Part shown: positions 1-9,448 of the stretch, piece after piece | Numbering within the stretch: position 1 is the first letter of the stretch | How the letters are laid out: every line of letters begins with the position of its first letter | Assembly: GCA_002708085.1 (NCBI GenBank) | Contig: PAOU01000011.1 | Coordinates: forward strand, 1 to 55,555 | Length of the DNA: 55,555 nucleotides | Source: Dehalococcoidia bacterium | Lineage (GTDB): Bacteria; Chloroflexota; Dehalococcoidia; Lucifugimonadales; Lucifugimonadaceae | Direction: 5' to 3' | The notes under the pieces: model-generated | Told to the model about the DNA's origin: nothing | What the model saw: the letters and a program-made list of their open reading frames with translations, nothing else | Database searches by the model: none | Program-made: the position numbers and the translations under genes

Positions 1-1
1 T

Positions 2-460
2 GACCTAGAAGAGGCAGGAGGAGGATTTGGTGTACATATCGCAGATATAGAAATTGATGAAAATACTGGAAAAACCGATGTAGTTAGATACACTGCAATT
101 CAAGATTGTGGAAAAGCAATTCACCCTTCTTATGTTGAAGGACAATTACAAGGAGGAGCAACTCAAGGTATAGGTTGGGCTTTAAATGAGGAATATTATA
201 TGAATTCTGATGGAGTGATGGAAAATTCTAGTTATTTAGATTACAGAATGCCTATTTCTTTAGATCTTCCGATGATTGATACAATTTTAGTAGAAGTTCC
301 TAGTGAAGAGCATCCATTTGGTGTGAGAGGAGTAGGTGAAACACCTATTGTGCCTCCAATCCCAACTATTTCTAATGCTATTCATGATGCAATAGGAATT
401 AGAATGTCTAGTACCCCAATGAAACCTTCTAGTATTATAGAGGGTTTAAAAAATAAATAG
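2..460 (+). CDS. Xanthine dehydrogenase family, molybdopterin-binding (large) subunit, C-terminal fragment; 5' end outside window
   Basis: Frame 2 is open from the window edge (DLEEAGGGFGVHIADIEIDENTGKTDVVRYTAIQDCGKAIHPSYVEGQLQGGATQGIGWALNEEYY...GVRGVGETPIVPPIPTISNAIHDAIGIR), typical of the aldehyde oxidase/xanthine dehydrogenase C-terminus. The listed ORF at 200 starts at an internal Met. Confidence 0.9.
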   Translation, partial: DLEEAGGGFGVHIADIEIDENTGKTDVVRYTAIQDCGKAIHPSYVEGQLQGGATQGIGWALNEEYYMNSDGVMENSSYLDYRMPISLDLPMIDTILVEVPSEEHPFGVRGVGETPIVPPIPTISNAIHDAIGIRMSSTPMKPSSIIEGLKNK

Positions 461-465
461 TTTTC

Positions 466-729
466 ATGGCAATTGTTTATCTACCATATAAACTAAGACA
501 TTTTTCTATTGAATCAAATGTCATAGATGTAGAAGGGAAAAATTTAAAAGAATTGATAAACAATTTAGAAAAATTATTCCCTGGGATTAAATCAGAATTA
601 GTTGAAAATGAAAAACTTAAACCTGGTCTTTCAGCTGTTATTGATGGTCGTACTACTAGATTAGGCTTAATTCATAAAATCAATGAAAATTCTGAAGTCC
701 ATTTTCTACCTGCAATTGCTGGAGGATAA
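466..729 (+). CDS. MoaD/ThiS family sulfur-carrier protein
   Basis: 87 aa beta-grasp-like protein ending in the C-terminal Gly-Gly (FLPAIAGG) of the ThiS/MoaD family. Confidence 0.8.
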   Translation: MAIVYLPYKLRHFSIESNVIDVEGKNLKELINNLEKLFPGIKSELVENEKLKPGLSAVIDGRTTRLGLIHKINENSEVHFLPAIAGG

Positions 730-730
730 T

Positions 731-1333
731 TTGGTTACTCAATATAATGAGAATTTTCCCTGGAGAATATTCGTAAGCATGAATGTTCCATATATCATTG
801 GAAAAGAATTATCTGAAATTAAAAACCTAGTGCCTGATAGTTACAAACACTTATTGAAATGGGTAGATTTATCATTGATCCACTGTACATTAATATTTAT
901 TGGCGATTCTGTAGAAAATCAAGTTATATCTGTAAGGGAAGTTATAGAAAATCTTAAGTTTGATTATGAAATTAATACATTTGTTGAAGAATTTGGATTT
1001 TTACCAAATCAAAATCATCCGAATGTTTTTATTGCTAAGTTAAACCAGTCCCCCGAAATGTTTCATCTATATAATCAATTAAGATCAAAATTGTTAGAAA
1101 ATAATTTTAAATTACAAAAAAAATTTATTCCTCACATTACAATTGCTAGAATAAGAAAAAATTATTCTAAAAAAGAATTAAAATCTTTTATTTCATTTTT
1201 CCAGAAAATGGAATATCTGAAGAAAATTTCTTTTCAGTTTAAAAAAATTAGTGTAATTCGGAGTATTTTGAAAACTGAAGGACCTGATTATAAAATTTTA
1301 TCCGAAATCTCAATACAAAGTGACAACACATAG
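731..1333 (+). CDS. thpR: RNA 2',3'-cyclic phosphodiesterase / 2'-5' RNA ligase family (ThpR-like)
   Basis: Two HxT motifs (HCTLIFIGD and HITIARI) and N-terminal WRIFVSMNVP. TTG at 731 lies behind GGAGG at 721 and avoids the 47-nt overlap created by the ATG at 683. Confidence 0.75.
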   Translation: MVTQYNENFPWRIFVSMNVPYIIGKELSEIKNLVPDSYKHLLKWVDLSLIHCTLIFIGDSVENQVISVREVIENLKFDYEINTFVEEFGFLPNQNHPNVFIAKLNQSPEMFHLYNQLRSKLLENNFKLQKKFIPHITIARIRKNYSKKELKSFISFFQKMEYLKKISFQFKKISVIRSILKTEGPDYKILSEISIQSDNT

Positions 1334-1349
1334 AATGTAAAATTAAATT

Positions 1350-4300
1350 ATGACAGAAAAGCAGAAACAAGAAAAATTTTATTCAGATTTACAACCTAAA
1401 CCTGATTTTGCTCAAATAGAATTAGAAATTTTAAATTTTTGGCAAAATGAATCTATATTTAAAAAATCTGTAAATGGGAGATCTGATAAGAATGAATATG
1501 TTTTTTATGATGGTCCTCCATTTGCTAATGGATTACCTCATTATGGGCATTTATTAACTGGATTTGTAAAAGATATTATTCCTAGATACCAAACAATGAT
1601 TGGAAAAAGAGTAGATAGAAGATTTGGGTGGGATTGCCATGGTTTACCTGCAGAGATGGAATCAGAAAAAGAGCTAGATTTAAATGGAAGATCAGAAGTA
1701 ATAAATTTTGGAGTTAAGAAATTTAATGATCATTGTAGAGAATCTGTGATGAAATACACTAAAGAATGGGAGACCACAGTTAATAGACAGGCTAGATGGG
1801 TCGATTTTCGAAATGATTACAAAACTTTGGACCTTAATTATATGGAATCTGTAATTTGGGCATTCAAGAAACTTTGGGACAAAGGTTTAATTTATGAAAA
1901 AGCAAAAGTAATGCCTTATTCTTGGAAAGCCGAAACACCACTATCAAATTTCGAAACTAGACTAGATGATTCATATAGAGAAAGAGTTGATCCCGCAGTA
2001 ACTGTAAAATTTTCTTTGAATGATTCTGATTTAGGAGATTCGATTGATGTTTTAGTATGGACTACGACCCCTTGGACATTACCATCAAACCTTGCTTTAG
2101 CAGTAGGCTCAGACATTACTTATTCAATTTTTTCAAATGGAAATAATTATTTATTGATAGCTGAAAATACTGTAGAAAAATATAAGAATGAATTAGAGGG
2201 AATGGAAAAAATAAAAACAATTAAAGGGGAAATTCTTATTGGAAAAAGCTATAAGCCAATTTTTGACTATTTTTCAGATACTGAAAATGCATTTAGAATC
2301 CTTGAAGCAGACTTTGTGAATACAGAAGAAGGAACAGGAATTGTTCACATGGCTCCTGGTTTTGGAGAAGATGATCAAATTGTTTGTGAATCAAATGGTA
2401 TTCCTGTTAAAAGCCCAGTAGATTCAAGGGGGAATTTCACTTCTGAAATCTCAGATTATGAAGGAATGCTAGTATTTGATGCTAATAAAGAAATTATTAA
2501 ATATTTAGATTCTAGAAATATTTTATTTAAACATGAAGAATATTCTCATAGTTATCCTCATAGCTGGAGAACAGATGAACCTCTAATTTATAAAGCGGTC
2601 AATTCTTGGTTTGTTGAAGTTACAAAATTTAGAGACAGGATGTCGGAATTAAATCAACAAATAAATTGGATTCCTAATCATATTAAAGATGGAGCATTTG
2701 GTAGGTGGTTATCAGGAGCAAGAGATTGGTCAATTAGCAGGAATAGGTTCTGGGGAACTCCTATTCCAGTATGGAAAAGTGATAATCCTAATTATCCTAG
2801 AGTAGATGTTTATGGAAGTTTAGATGAAATTGAGAAAGATTTTGGTGTAAGGCCGACTGATCTTCATAGGCCCGCAATTGATGAACTTACACGTCCTAAT
2901 CCAGATGATCCTTCTGGCAAAAGCATGATGGTTAGAGTGGAAGAAGTGTTGGATTGTTGGTTTGAATCTGGATCTATGCCATTTGCTCAGGTTCATTATC
3001 CTTTTGAAAATAAGCAATGGTTTGATTCTCATTTTCCAGCAGATTTTATAGTTGAATATATTGCGCAAACACGGGGTTGGTTCTATACACTTATGGTTTT
3101 AAGTACGGCTTTATTTGATAGCCATCCTTTCAAGAATGCAATAGGTCATGGAGTAGTTGTAGATGAGACTGGATCTAAACTTTCTAAGAGATTAAAGAAT
3201 TATCCTTCTCCAGAAGAGGTATGGAACAAATATGGTTCAGATGCACTTAGATGGTTTCTGGTATCGTCTCCAATTTTAAAGGGGCATAACTTAGAAATTG
3301 ATAGAAAAGGCTCTGGCATCGAAACCTCTTTAAGGAAAGTCATAGTACCTATTTGGAATTCCTTATACTTTTTTATTCTTTATTCAAACCTTGAAGGAAT
3401 TAAAGGACAAGATATAAACACATCAAATGTTTTAATTGATAAATATATTTTAGGAAAAACTAGAAAATTGATTGAAGATGTAAATTTGCATATGAAAAAT
3501 TATGAAATTACTGAAGCATGTTCAAAAATTTCTGATTTTATAGATGTTTTAAATAATTGGTATATTAGAAGAAGTAGACCAAGATTTTGGGATAATATTA
3601 AAAGCTCTGAAGTTTTAAGTGCATATAATACTTTATATACTGTTCTTAAGAGTTTTTTTAGGGTGTTATCTCCATTTTTGCCTTTAATTTCTGAATATGC
3701 TTACAAAAAACTTACTAATGAAAAAAGTGTTCATTTGCAAGATTGGCCATCAATAGACGATTTTCAAGAAGAAAATAATTTAATAGAGAAAATGGATTTT
3801 GTTAGACAGATTGTATCGGTAGCATTATCTATTAGAAAAATAAATAATCTTAGAGTGAGACAACCTATTAAATCAGTAACAATTATTTCTCCAGATTTAA
3901 ATGTTGACTGGCTAGATGAATATGAAAGTCTTATTAAGGAAGAAATAAATTCAAAAGAAATAATTTATTCAAAAGAATCATATTCTTTAGATGGTTATAG
4001 TCTTACATTAAATCCACGTGTATTAGGCCCAAAACTGAGTCATGATGTACAAAAATGTATTATTGCTGCTAGAGAGGGAAGATGGGAGCAGGATGACCAA
4101 GGAAGAGTAATAATAGAAGGTTATATTTTGGAAGAGAATGAATTTTCTATAAATCCTGTATCTACTGAAGAAAAAGGAATACAAAAGGTTATTGGATTTA
4201 ATGTATTTGTGAAATTAGATTTAAATATTTCTCCTGAATTAGAATCAGAAGGATTAGCTAGAGACCTTGTTAGATTAATTCAGAACATCAGAAGAGATAC

Positions 4301-4505
4301 AAAATTAGAGGTTACAGATAAAGTGAAAGTTGAAGTTTTTTGTACTGAAAAAATGAAAAAATCATTTATGGGTCACTATCAATATATTGCAGATCAAATT
4401 TTGGCAGACTCATTAAGTTTTTCTCAAGAGGTTAAAGATCGTGATGATTTAATTTCTGAAAAAATTTCTGGAGAAAGAGTAAATATATCTGTTTTGAAAA
4501 AATGA
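1350..4505 (+). CDS. ileS: Isoleucyl-tRNA synthetase, type-2-like
   Basis: 1051 aa; HYGH (HIGH-type) motif, KLSKR in place of KMSKS, editing-domain motifs (VWTTTPWTLPSN, GFGEDD). Confidence 0.95.
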   Translation: MTEKQKQEKFYSDLQPKPDFAQIELEILNFWQNESIFKKSVNGRSDKNEYVFYDGPPFANGLPHYGHLLTGFVKDIIPRYQTMIGKRVDRRFGWDCHGLPAEMESEKELDLNGRSEVINFGVKKFNDHCRESVMKYTKEWETTVNRQARWVDFRNDYKTLDLNYMESVIWAFKKLWDKGLIYEKAKVMPYSWKAETPLSNFETRLDDSYRERVDPAVTVKFSLNDSDLGDSIDVLVWTTTPWTLPSNLALAVGSDITYSIFSNGNNYLLIAENTVEKYKNELEGMEKIKTIKGEILIGKSYKPIFDYFSDTENAFRILEADFVNTEEGTGIVHMAPGFGEDDQIVCESNGIPVKSPVDSRGNFTSEISDYEGMLVFDANKEIIKYLDSRNILFKHEEYSHSYPHSWRTDEPLIYKAVNSWFVEVTKFRDRMSELNQQINWIPNHIKDGAFGRWLSGARDWSISRNRFWGTPIPVWKSDNPNYPRVDVYGSLDEIEKDFGVRPTDLHRPAIDELTRPNPDDPSGKSMMVRVEEVLDCWFESGSMPFAQVHYPFENKQWFDSHFPADFIVEYIAQTRGWFYTLMVLSTALFDSHPFKNAIGHGVVVDETGSKLSKRLKNYPSPEEVWNKYGSDALRWFLVSSPILKGHNLEIDRKGSGIETSLRKVIVPIWNSLYFFILYSNLEGIKGQDINTSNVLIDKYILGKTRKLIEDVNLHMKNYEITEACSKISDFIDVLNNWYIRRSRPRFWDNIKSSEVLSAYNTLYTVLKSFFRVLSPFLPLISEYAYKKLTNEKSVHLQDWPSIDDFQEENNLIEKMDFVRQIVSVALSIRKINNLRVRQPIKSVTIISPDLNVDWLDEYESLIKEEINSKEIIYSKESYSLDGYSLTLNPRVLGPKLSHDVQKCIIAAREGRWEQDDQGRVIIEGYILEENEFSINPVSTEEKGIQKVIGFNVFVKLDLNISPELESEGLARDLVRLIQNIRRDTKLEVTDKVKVEVFCTEKMKKSFMGHYQYIADQILADSLSFSQEVKDRDDLISEKISGERVNISVLKK

Positions 4506-4506
4506 A

Positions 4507-5586
4507 TTAGTTATTCTTTTTTCTTAATTCTATGTTAAAAGAAATATCTTTTTTTTGTCTTTTGCCTTTTAAATTTATGGAATTTCCTAGTTTGTAGCTC
4601 CACAATCTACTATAAAATTCTCTGCTGGATTTTACTGGCTCTGATTCTACATGTGTTATTAAATCTCCGGCTTTAATCCCCGTTTCAAATGAAGGTGAAT
4701 TTTCTTCAACTTCCATTATAAGAATCCCATCTATTGTTTTGTATTCACAGGTTTTATATCCCCAATTACAATATGTTTTAGCTTGTTCTTGGGTTAGTGT
4801 TCCTAACTCCATCCCCAACCATGGAATAATAACTTCACCAAATTTCATCAGATCATCTGAATATCTTTTAACTAAGTAAGAACTTATGGCGAATCCAATG
4901 CCTTCTGCTCTACTTAACAAAATAGTATTTAATCCTACGAGTTCTCCTTGTAAATTTACTAATGGTCCTCCAGAGTTTCCTTGGTTAATAGCAGCATCAG
5001 TTTGAATCATATCAGTAAGAATCATTCCTGATTCAGTCTTTATACTTCTATTTAATGCACTTACTATTCCTAGTGTGACAGTAGGGCCACCCTCTAAACC
5101 AAAAGCATTACCTAAAGCTATAACCCAGTCTCCTGTTTTAAGGGTATCGTCTTTCGAGAAAGTAAGAGGCTGTAAGTTTTTTTTAGGAATTTTTAATAGA
5201 GCTATATCACTACTTGGAAATTTGCCAACTACAGAAGCCTCATAAATATTGCCATCATGTAAGGTCACTGAGATAGTATTAGCTTTTGAGATAACATGAT
5301 CATTGGTAACTATAAAGCCATCTTCAGTTATAATTACACCAGAACCATCTGCAGTCTGTGTTCTTTGACGTAGAAAAAAATCTCGTTCCACAGTTGATAT
5401 ATTTATTGCGACTACAGAAGGTGAAATCTTTGTGATTACCTTGTTCAGGCTGGGTAAAATAATATTTTCTTCTTCTAGAATTTCTATCGATGAAATTTCC
5501 TTATTTTCTTCTTCTTTTGAGGAACAACTAAGAAGTATTAGGGAGAAAATAGAGATTAAAAAGATATAAAAAGTGTGTTTTAACAT
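4507..5586 (-). CDS. Trypsin-like serine protease with PDZ domain, HtrA/DegP family, probable lipoprotein
   Basis: Lipobox-like N-terminus (LILLSCSS), catalytic TNDHVI / DIALLKI / GNSGGPL, C-terminal PDZ-like region. Confidence 0.88.
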   Translation of the reverse strand: MLKHTFYIFLISIFSLILLSCSSKEEENKEISSIEILEEENIILPSLNKVITKISPSVVAINISTVERDFFLRQRTQTADGSGVIITEDGFIVTNDHVISKANTISVTLHDGNIYEASVVGKFPSSDIALLKIPKKNLQPLTFSKDDTLKTGDWVIALGNAFGLEGGPTVTLGIVSALNRSIKTESGMILTDMIQTDAAINQGNSGGPLVNLQGELVGLNTILLSRAEGIGFAISSYLVKRYSDDLMKFGEVIIPWLGMELGTLTQEQAKTYCNWGYKTCEYKTIDGILIMEVEENSPSFETGIKAGDLITHVESEPVKSSREFYSRLWSYKLGNSINLKGKRQKKDISFNIELRKKNN

Positions 5587-5701
5587 TGTAATTTTTATAA
5601 AATTTTGAATAGAGTAATAGGTAGAGAAATTTTATAATTGTTTTTTAAATGTAATTATAAATCCTCTTAGAGAATAATAAAAATTTTTTTGGAATCTATA
5701 A

Positions 5702-7159
5702 TTGGAGAGACAATCAAGAAATAGAGTAATTTTAACTCCTAGAAATTCAGAGATTTCTTCTATAAATTTTAAGATCAAGAAAAGAAAATCTGTATTTAGG
5801 GGACCTTCATCTTTAATGTTGGTTGTATATGGTTTTTTATCTTTAATTTTTATAGGAGCATTTTTACTTTTTTTACCTATTTCTCACTCAGGGAATTTTA
5901 ATGTTTCATTTGTAGATGCTTTATTTACAGCTACTTCTGCTGTTACTGTAACTGGTTTAGTTGTTTTAGATACAGGTTCAACATGGTCATTTTTTGGAGA
6001 ATTAATAATAACTATGTTGATTTTTATAGGAGGCTTGGGTATTACCACTAGTGCTGCATTTCTTATAGTGATAATGGGCCAAAAAGTTGGTTTTCAGAAT
6101 TTATTATTAATTAGAGAAGAAATCAGATCTCAAGGTTTATCAAATCTTGGTTCATTAGTTATAAATGTAGTATTTTTAACATTAATTATTCAAATAATTG
6201 GTTCAATTATTTTTTTCTTTTCATTTTCTATTTTAATTCGAGAGTTTGATGAGTTTTCTTTAGGTCAGTTAATATGGTTGAGTGTTTTCCATTCTATTTC
6301 TGCTTTTAACAATGCTGGATTTGAAACTTTAAGTATCTTAGGAAGTGAAAGTTTAACAATATTCAAATATAAACCTTTAATATTGATGATTTTTTCAACC
6401 TTAATAATTATAGGAGGATTAGGTTATTTTGTTTTACATGATTTAGTCCACCATAGAAGAATAGGAAAAATTAAATTTAGATTAAAGTTATTTTTGGAAA
6501 CTAGGCTGATTCTTTTGGGTTATCTAATACTAATATTGTTCGGATTTTTATTCATTTTTATAGGAGAGTTTTCTAACCCAAACACTTTAGGAAACATGGA
6601 TTTGTCTAATAAAATTTTTAATAGTTTTTTTGGTTCCATTACGTCTAGATCAGCAGGATTTAGTACATTTGATTATGCTGATCTTACCGGATTCAGCTTA
6701 TTAATTACTGAGATCTTAATGTTTATAGGAGGAGCTCCTGCTTCAGTAGCTGGAGGTATAAAAATCACTACATTTGTTGTATTAGCTTTAGCGGTTTTTT
6801 CTTTTTTAAGAGGAAGGAAAAGTGTTACGATCTGGAGAAAGAAAATTCCCCAAGAAACGATTAATCATTCAATTGTAGTTATTATAATCTTGGCACTTAT
6901 GATTCTTATCTATATATTTTTTATAACTTTATTAAATAATGAGATACAATTTGATAAAATTGTTTTTGAGGTAATTTCGGCTTTTACCACTACTGGTTTA
7001 AGTACAGGGATTACTTCAGAAGTATCAATATTAAGTAAATATTTATTGATTTCTGCAATGTTTATAGGTAGATTGAGTAGCTTGGTTTTGATTTTTCTTT
7101 TAACAAATTCAAGAGAACCAAATTACAATTTATCCGAAGAAAAAATAAGAATTGGTTAA
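5702..7159 (+). CDS. trkH: Potassium uptake protein TrkH/KtrB family
   Basis: Repeated pore motifs (TATSAVTVTGLVVLDTG, HSISAFNNAGFET, GSITSRSAGFSTFD, ISAFTTTGLSTG). TTG start. Confidence 0.9.
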   Translation: MERQSRNRVILTPRNSEISSINFKIKKRKSVFRGPSSLMLVVYGFLSLIFIGAFLLFLPISHSGNFNVSFVDALFTATSAVTVTGLVVLDTGSTWSFFGELIITMLIFIGGLGITTSAAFLIVIMGQKVGFQNLLLIREEIRSQGLSNLGSLVINVVFLTLIIQIIGSIIFFFSFSILIREFDEFSLGQLIWLSVFHSISAFNNAGFETLSILGSESLTIFKYKPLILMIFSTLIIIGGLGYFVLHDLVHHRRIGKIKFRLKLFLETRLILLGYLILILFGFLFIFIGEFSNPNTLGNMDLSNKIFNSFFGSITSRSAGFSTFDYADLTGFSLLITEILMFIGGAPASVAGGIKITTFVVLALAVFSFLRGRKSVTIWRKKIPQETINHSIVVIIILALMILIYIFFITLLNNEIQFDKIVFEVISAFTTTGLSTGITSEVSILSKYLLISAMFIGRLSSLVLIFLLTNSREPNYNLSEEKIRIG

Positions 7160-7180
7160 TTGGTATTTAGGTGAAATAAG

Positions 7181-7864
7181 TTGGCTAGTAGACAAATAGT
7201 GGTAATAGGGTTAGGAAGGTTTGGCACGCGGGCTGCGAGAACTTTATATCAACTTGGTCATGATGTAATGGCAATAGATCTTGATGATAGAAAAGTACAA
7301 GCTTTAACTGGAGTAGTTACTCATGCAGTCCAGGCTGATGCTACTGATGAAGTGATGTTAAAAGAATTAGGAGTTGATAATTTCCATTATGCTATTGTAG
7401 CTATTGGAAGGAACACAGAGGCTTCTATAATGGTTACAGTATTATTAAGGGATCTAGAAATTCCTGTAATAGTCTCTAGAGCTCAGAGTGAATTGCATGG
7501 AGAAACATTAAAAAGAATAGGTGCCTCTAAAACAGTTTTTCCAGAAAAAGATGTAGGTGCTAGTTTAGCTCATGATTTATTTCTTCCAGGTGTTGAGCAA
7601 TATTTAGAATTAACATCTTCATTTGGAATAAGTAGAGTTCTAGTTCCAATAAAATATGTTGGACATTCTTTGAAAGATAGTGGATTTAGTAATGCTAGAG
7701 ATAAGTATGGAGTTGTAATTCTGGCTATTCAAAGAAGAGATGATGTTATTTTAAACCCTGATGAAGATGAATTATTTGTGGATGATGATGTTCTATTAAT
7801 AGCAGGGACAGATGATAGAGTAGTAAGAGTAATAGGTACTCAAAGCTTAGAAAATGAAATATAG
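7181..7864 (+). CDS. trkA: TrkA/KtrA family potassium uptake regulatory protein (RCK: TrkA-N + TrkA-C)
   Basis: QIVVIGLGRFGTRAARTLYQLGHDVMAIDLD Rossmann motif and a C-terminal TrkA-C-like segment. TTG start. Confidence 0.9.
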   Translation: MASRQIVVIGLGRFGTRAARTLYQLGHDVMAIDLDDRKVQALTGVVTHAVQADATDEVMLKELGVDNFHYAIVAIGRNTEASIMVTVLLRDLEIPVIVSRAQSELHGETLKRIGASKTVFPEKDVGASLAHDLFLPGVEQYLELTSSFGISRVLVPIKYVGHSLKDSGFSNARDKYGVVILAIQRRDDVILNPDEDELFVDDDVLLIAGTDDRVVRVIGTQSLENEI

Positions 7865-7876
7865 ATAAGTGTTTTT

Positions 7877-8317
7877 ATGTTGTTTGATAAAATTTTAGTG
7901 TTATTGGGTGACTCTTCTTATGATGATATTTTGGCAGAAGAAATGGGTGATCTTGTTAGATCTTCTAGAGGGTATTTAATTGTAGTAAAACCTAAGATTA
8001 TTCCAAGGAAATTTCCTGAAGATGCATCTTTAAATCATTTAAATGTTAATTCTGATGAACAATTAAAAAATTTTGCAAAAAAGACGAAATTAAAAGAAGG
8101 TAGGAGATTGAAATTGGAAAATCCTCAATCTAGAGACTTAAATAGTGTAATAACGTCTTTTCTGATTCAGGAAAATCCTGATTTATTGGTTATTCCTTAT
8201 GACCTTATTTTTAATAAAAAAAATCAAGAAATTTTATTTCATCAGAATAGAATTGAAGATATATTGATTGATAATAGGTGTAGTTTATTAATCTGGAAGA
8301 ATCAAAAAAATACTTAG
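7877..8317 (+). CDS. Small protein with universal-stress-protein-like features
   Basis: MLFDKILVLLGDSSYDDILAEEM... and LLVIPYDLIF...CSLLIWK pattern; weak family similarity by eye. Sits between trkA-like genes. Confidence 0.45.
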   Translation: MLFDKILVLLGDSSYDDILAEEMGDLVRSSRGYLIVVKPKIIPRKFPEDASLNHLNVNSDEQLKNFAKKTKLKEGRRLKLENPQSRDLNSVITSFLIQENPDLLVIPYDLIFNKKNQEILFHQNRIEDILIDNRCSLLIWKNQKNT

Positions 8318-8324
8318 GTTTGAT

Positions 8325-8732
8325 ATGAGAATTTTAATTTTTGGGTCTTATAATATTAAATTGTTTTCACATGTATTCGATTTCGATGATCATGATGTTT
8401 TTCTTTTGCTAAGTAAAGATGAAAAATCACGCTACAATAATTTGATTGAAAAATGTGAATCGAATTTTTTTAATTTTAGCAATTTTTCTGATATAGATTT
8501 TTCTGAATTTGATAAATTTGATTTGTTCATTGTTTCTTCTGGTAATGATAGTGTTAATTCTTTATTCATTCATCGATTAGATCAAATTTATCCTGATCAT
8601 AGAAAAATTGTTTTTATAAAAGATTCTCAATTTGCAGAACTACAACGTGATTTTGGATTTAATGTGGTATCTTCTGATGAGATTCTTAGAGAGAATATTA
8701 TTGATATTTTAGGAGGATTAATTGATGAATGA
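8325..8732 (+). CDS. Divergent TrkA-N/RCK-like small protein
   Basis: 135 aa alpha/beta pattern (MRILIFGSYNIKLF..., FDLFIVSSGND) resembling a TrkA-N domain without an intact GxGxxG; located between RCK genes. Confidence 0.4.
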   Translation: MRILIFGSYNIKLFSHVFDFDDHDVFLLLSKDEKSRYNNLIEKCESNFFNFSNFSDIDFSEFDKFDLFIVSSGNDSVNSLFIHRLDQIYPDHRKIVFIKDSQFAELQRDFGFNVVSSDEILRENIIDILGGLIDE

Positions 8733-9438
8733 TTATGTCATTCTTGTGGGATTAGGAGAAGTTGGTATAAATATATTTAGAGAATTTTTTATTGTAGAAA
8801 ATGATGTAGAGTTAACTGCTATTGATAATTCATATAATCGAGTAAATGAAGTTAATGATTATGTGAAATCAAAAAATCCTCAAAGTGTTGATTTATGTGT
8901 TTATGGAGACCCTTTAGATCATAATGTTTTGATTAACGTTGGTTTGAAAAGATGCAATAAGTTAATTTTAGCACTTGATCAAGATGCTGATAATTTAGCT
9001 GTTGCACAAACTGTTAAACGTTTAATGGAAAATCTTTCGGAAGATGAAAAAAAGCATAATTTAGAAATCATTTCTATTGTTTGGAATAATGAAAATAAAG
9101 ATTTATTTTCATTATTAGATGTTCAAAAAACTTTAGGTGTTTCTGATAATATTCTTAATATTGTTAATCAAATCTCACGTCCTTCTTTTCCTATAAATAT
9201 TTTAGATATAGAAGGCACTGATAATAGAATTTTTACTATAAAAATTTCTTCTGAATCTAAATCTATAGGAAAAAAAGTTTTGGAAATTAGAATTCCTTTT
9301 AAAATTATATATTTAGGAATAATTGATTCTTTTGGTAATTGTGAATTGTTAAATTCTGATACAGTTTTAAATGATGGAGATTTGTTAATATTTAGTACAT
9401 CTAAAAGACATCAAAATTTATTGAATAGATATTTTTAA
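8722..9438 (+). CDS. RCK/TrkA family protein (TrkA-N + TrkA-C)
   Basis: VILVGLGEVGINIFREF Rossmann motif, LILALDQDADNLAVAQT, and TrkA-C ending IGKKVLEIRIPFKIIYLGI...LNDGDLLIFST. Confidence 0.75.
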   Translation: MMNDYVILVGLGEVGINIFREFFIVENDVELTAIDNSYNRVNEVNDYVKSKNPQSVDLCVYGDPLDHNVLINVGLKRCNKLILALDQDADNLAVAQTVKRLMENLSEDEKKHNLEIISIVWNNENKDLFSLLDVQKTLGVSDNILNIVNQISRPSFPINILDIEGTDNRIFTIKISSESKSIGKKVLEIRIPFKIIYLGIIDSFGNCELLNSDTVLNDGDLLIFSTSKRHQNLLNRYF

Positions 9439-9448
9439 AGGTGAATTA

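Noticed and set aside
683-730. ATG at 683 as the ThpR-like start
   Set aside because: Causes a 47-nt overlap with the MoaD-like gene and adds a non-family-like N-terminus. TTG 731 has GGAGG at 721 and gives the expected WRIFVSMNVP start.
1916-2116. Antisense ORF inside ileS (and similar listed ORFs at 2820-3068 -, 9787-10104 -, 12524-12802 +, 13413-13649 +, 14262-14471 +, 14646-14861 +, 15424-15819 +, 16201-16440 +, 16621-16857 +, 18242-18514 +, 19955-20152 +, 24520-24819 -, 27391-27654 +, 28311-28505 +, 33394-33576 +, 33503-33700 +, 40951-41295 -, 42896-43330 +, 43433-43657 +, 46200-46448 -, 48720-48902 -, 50632-50862 -, 51180-51404 -, 51977-52219 -, 53180-53419 -)
   Set aside because: They lie opposite or largely within strongly recognisable genes, show low-complexity composition typical of shadow frames, and have no independent family motif.
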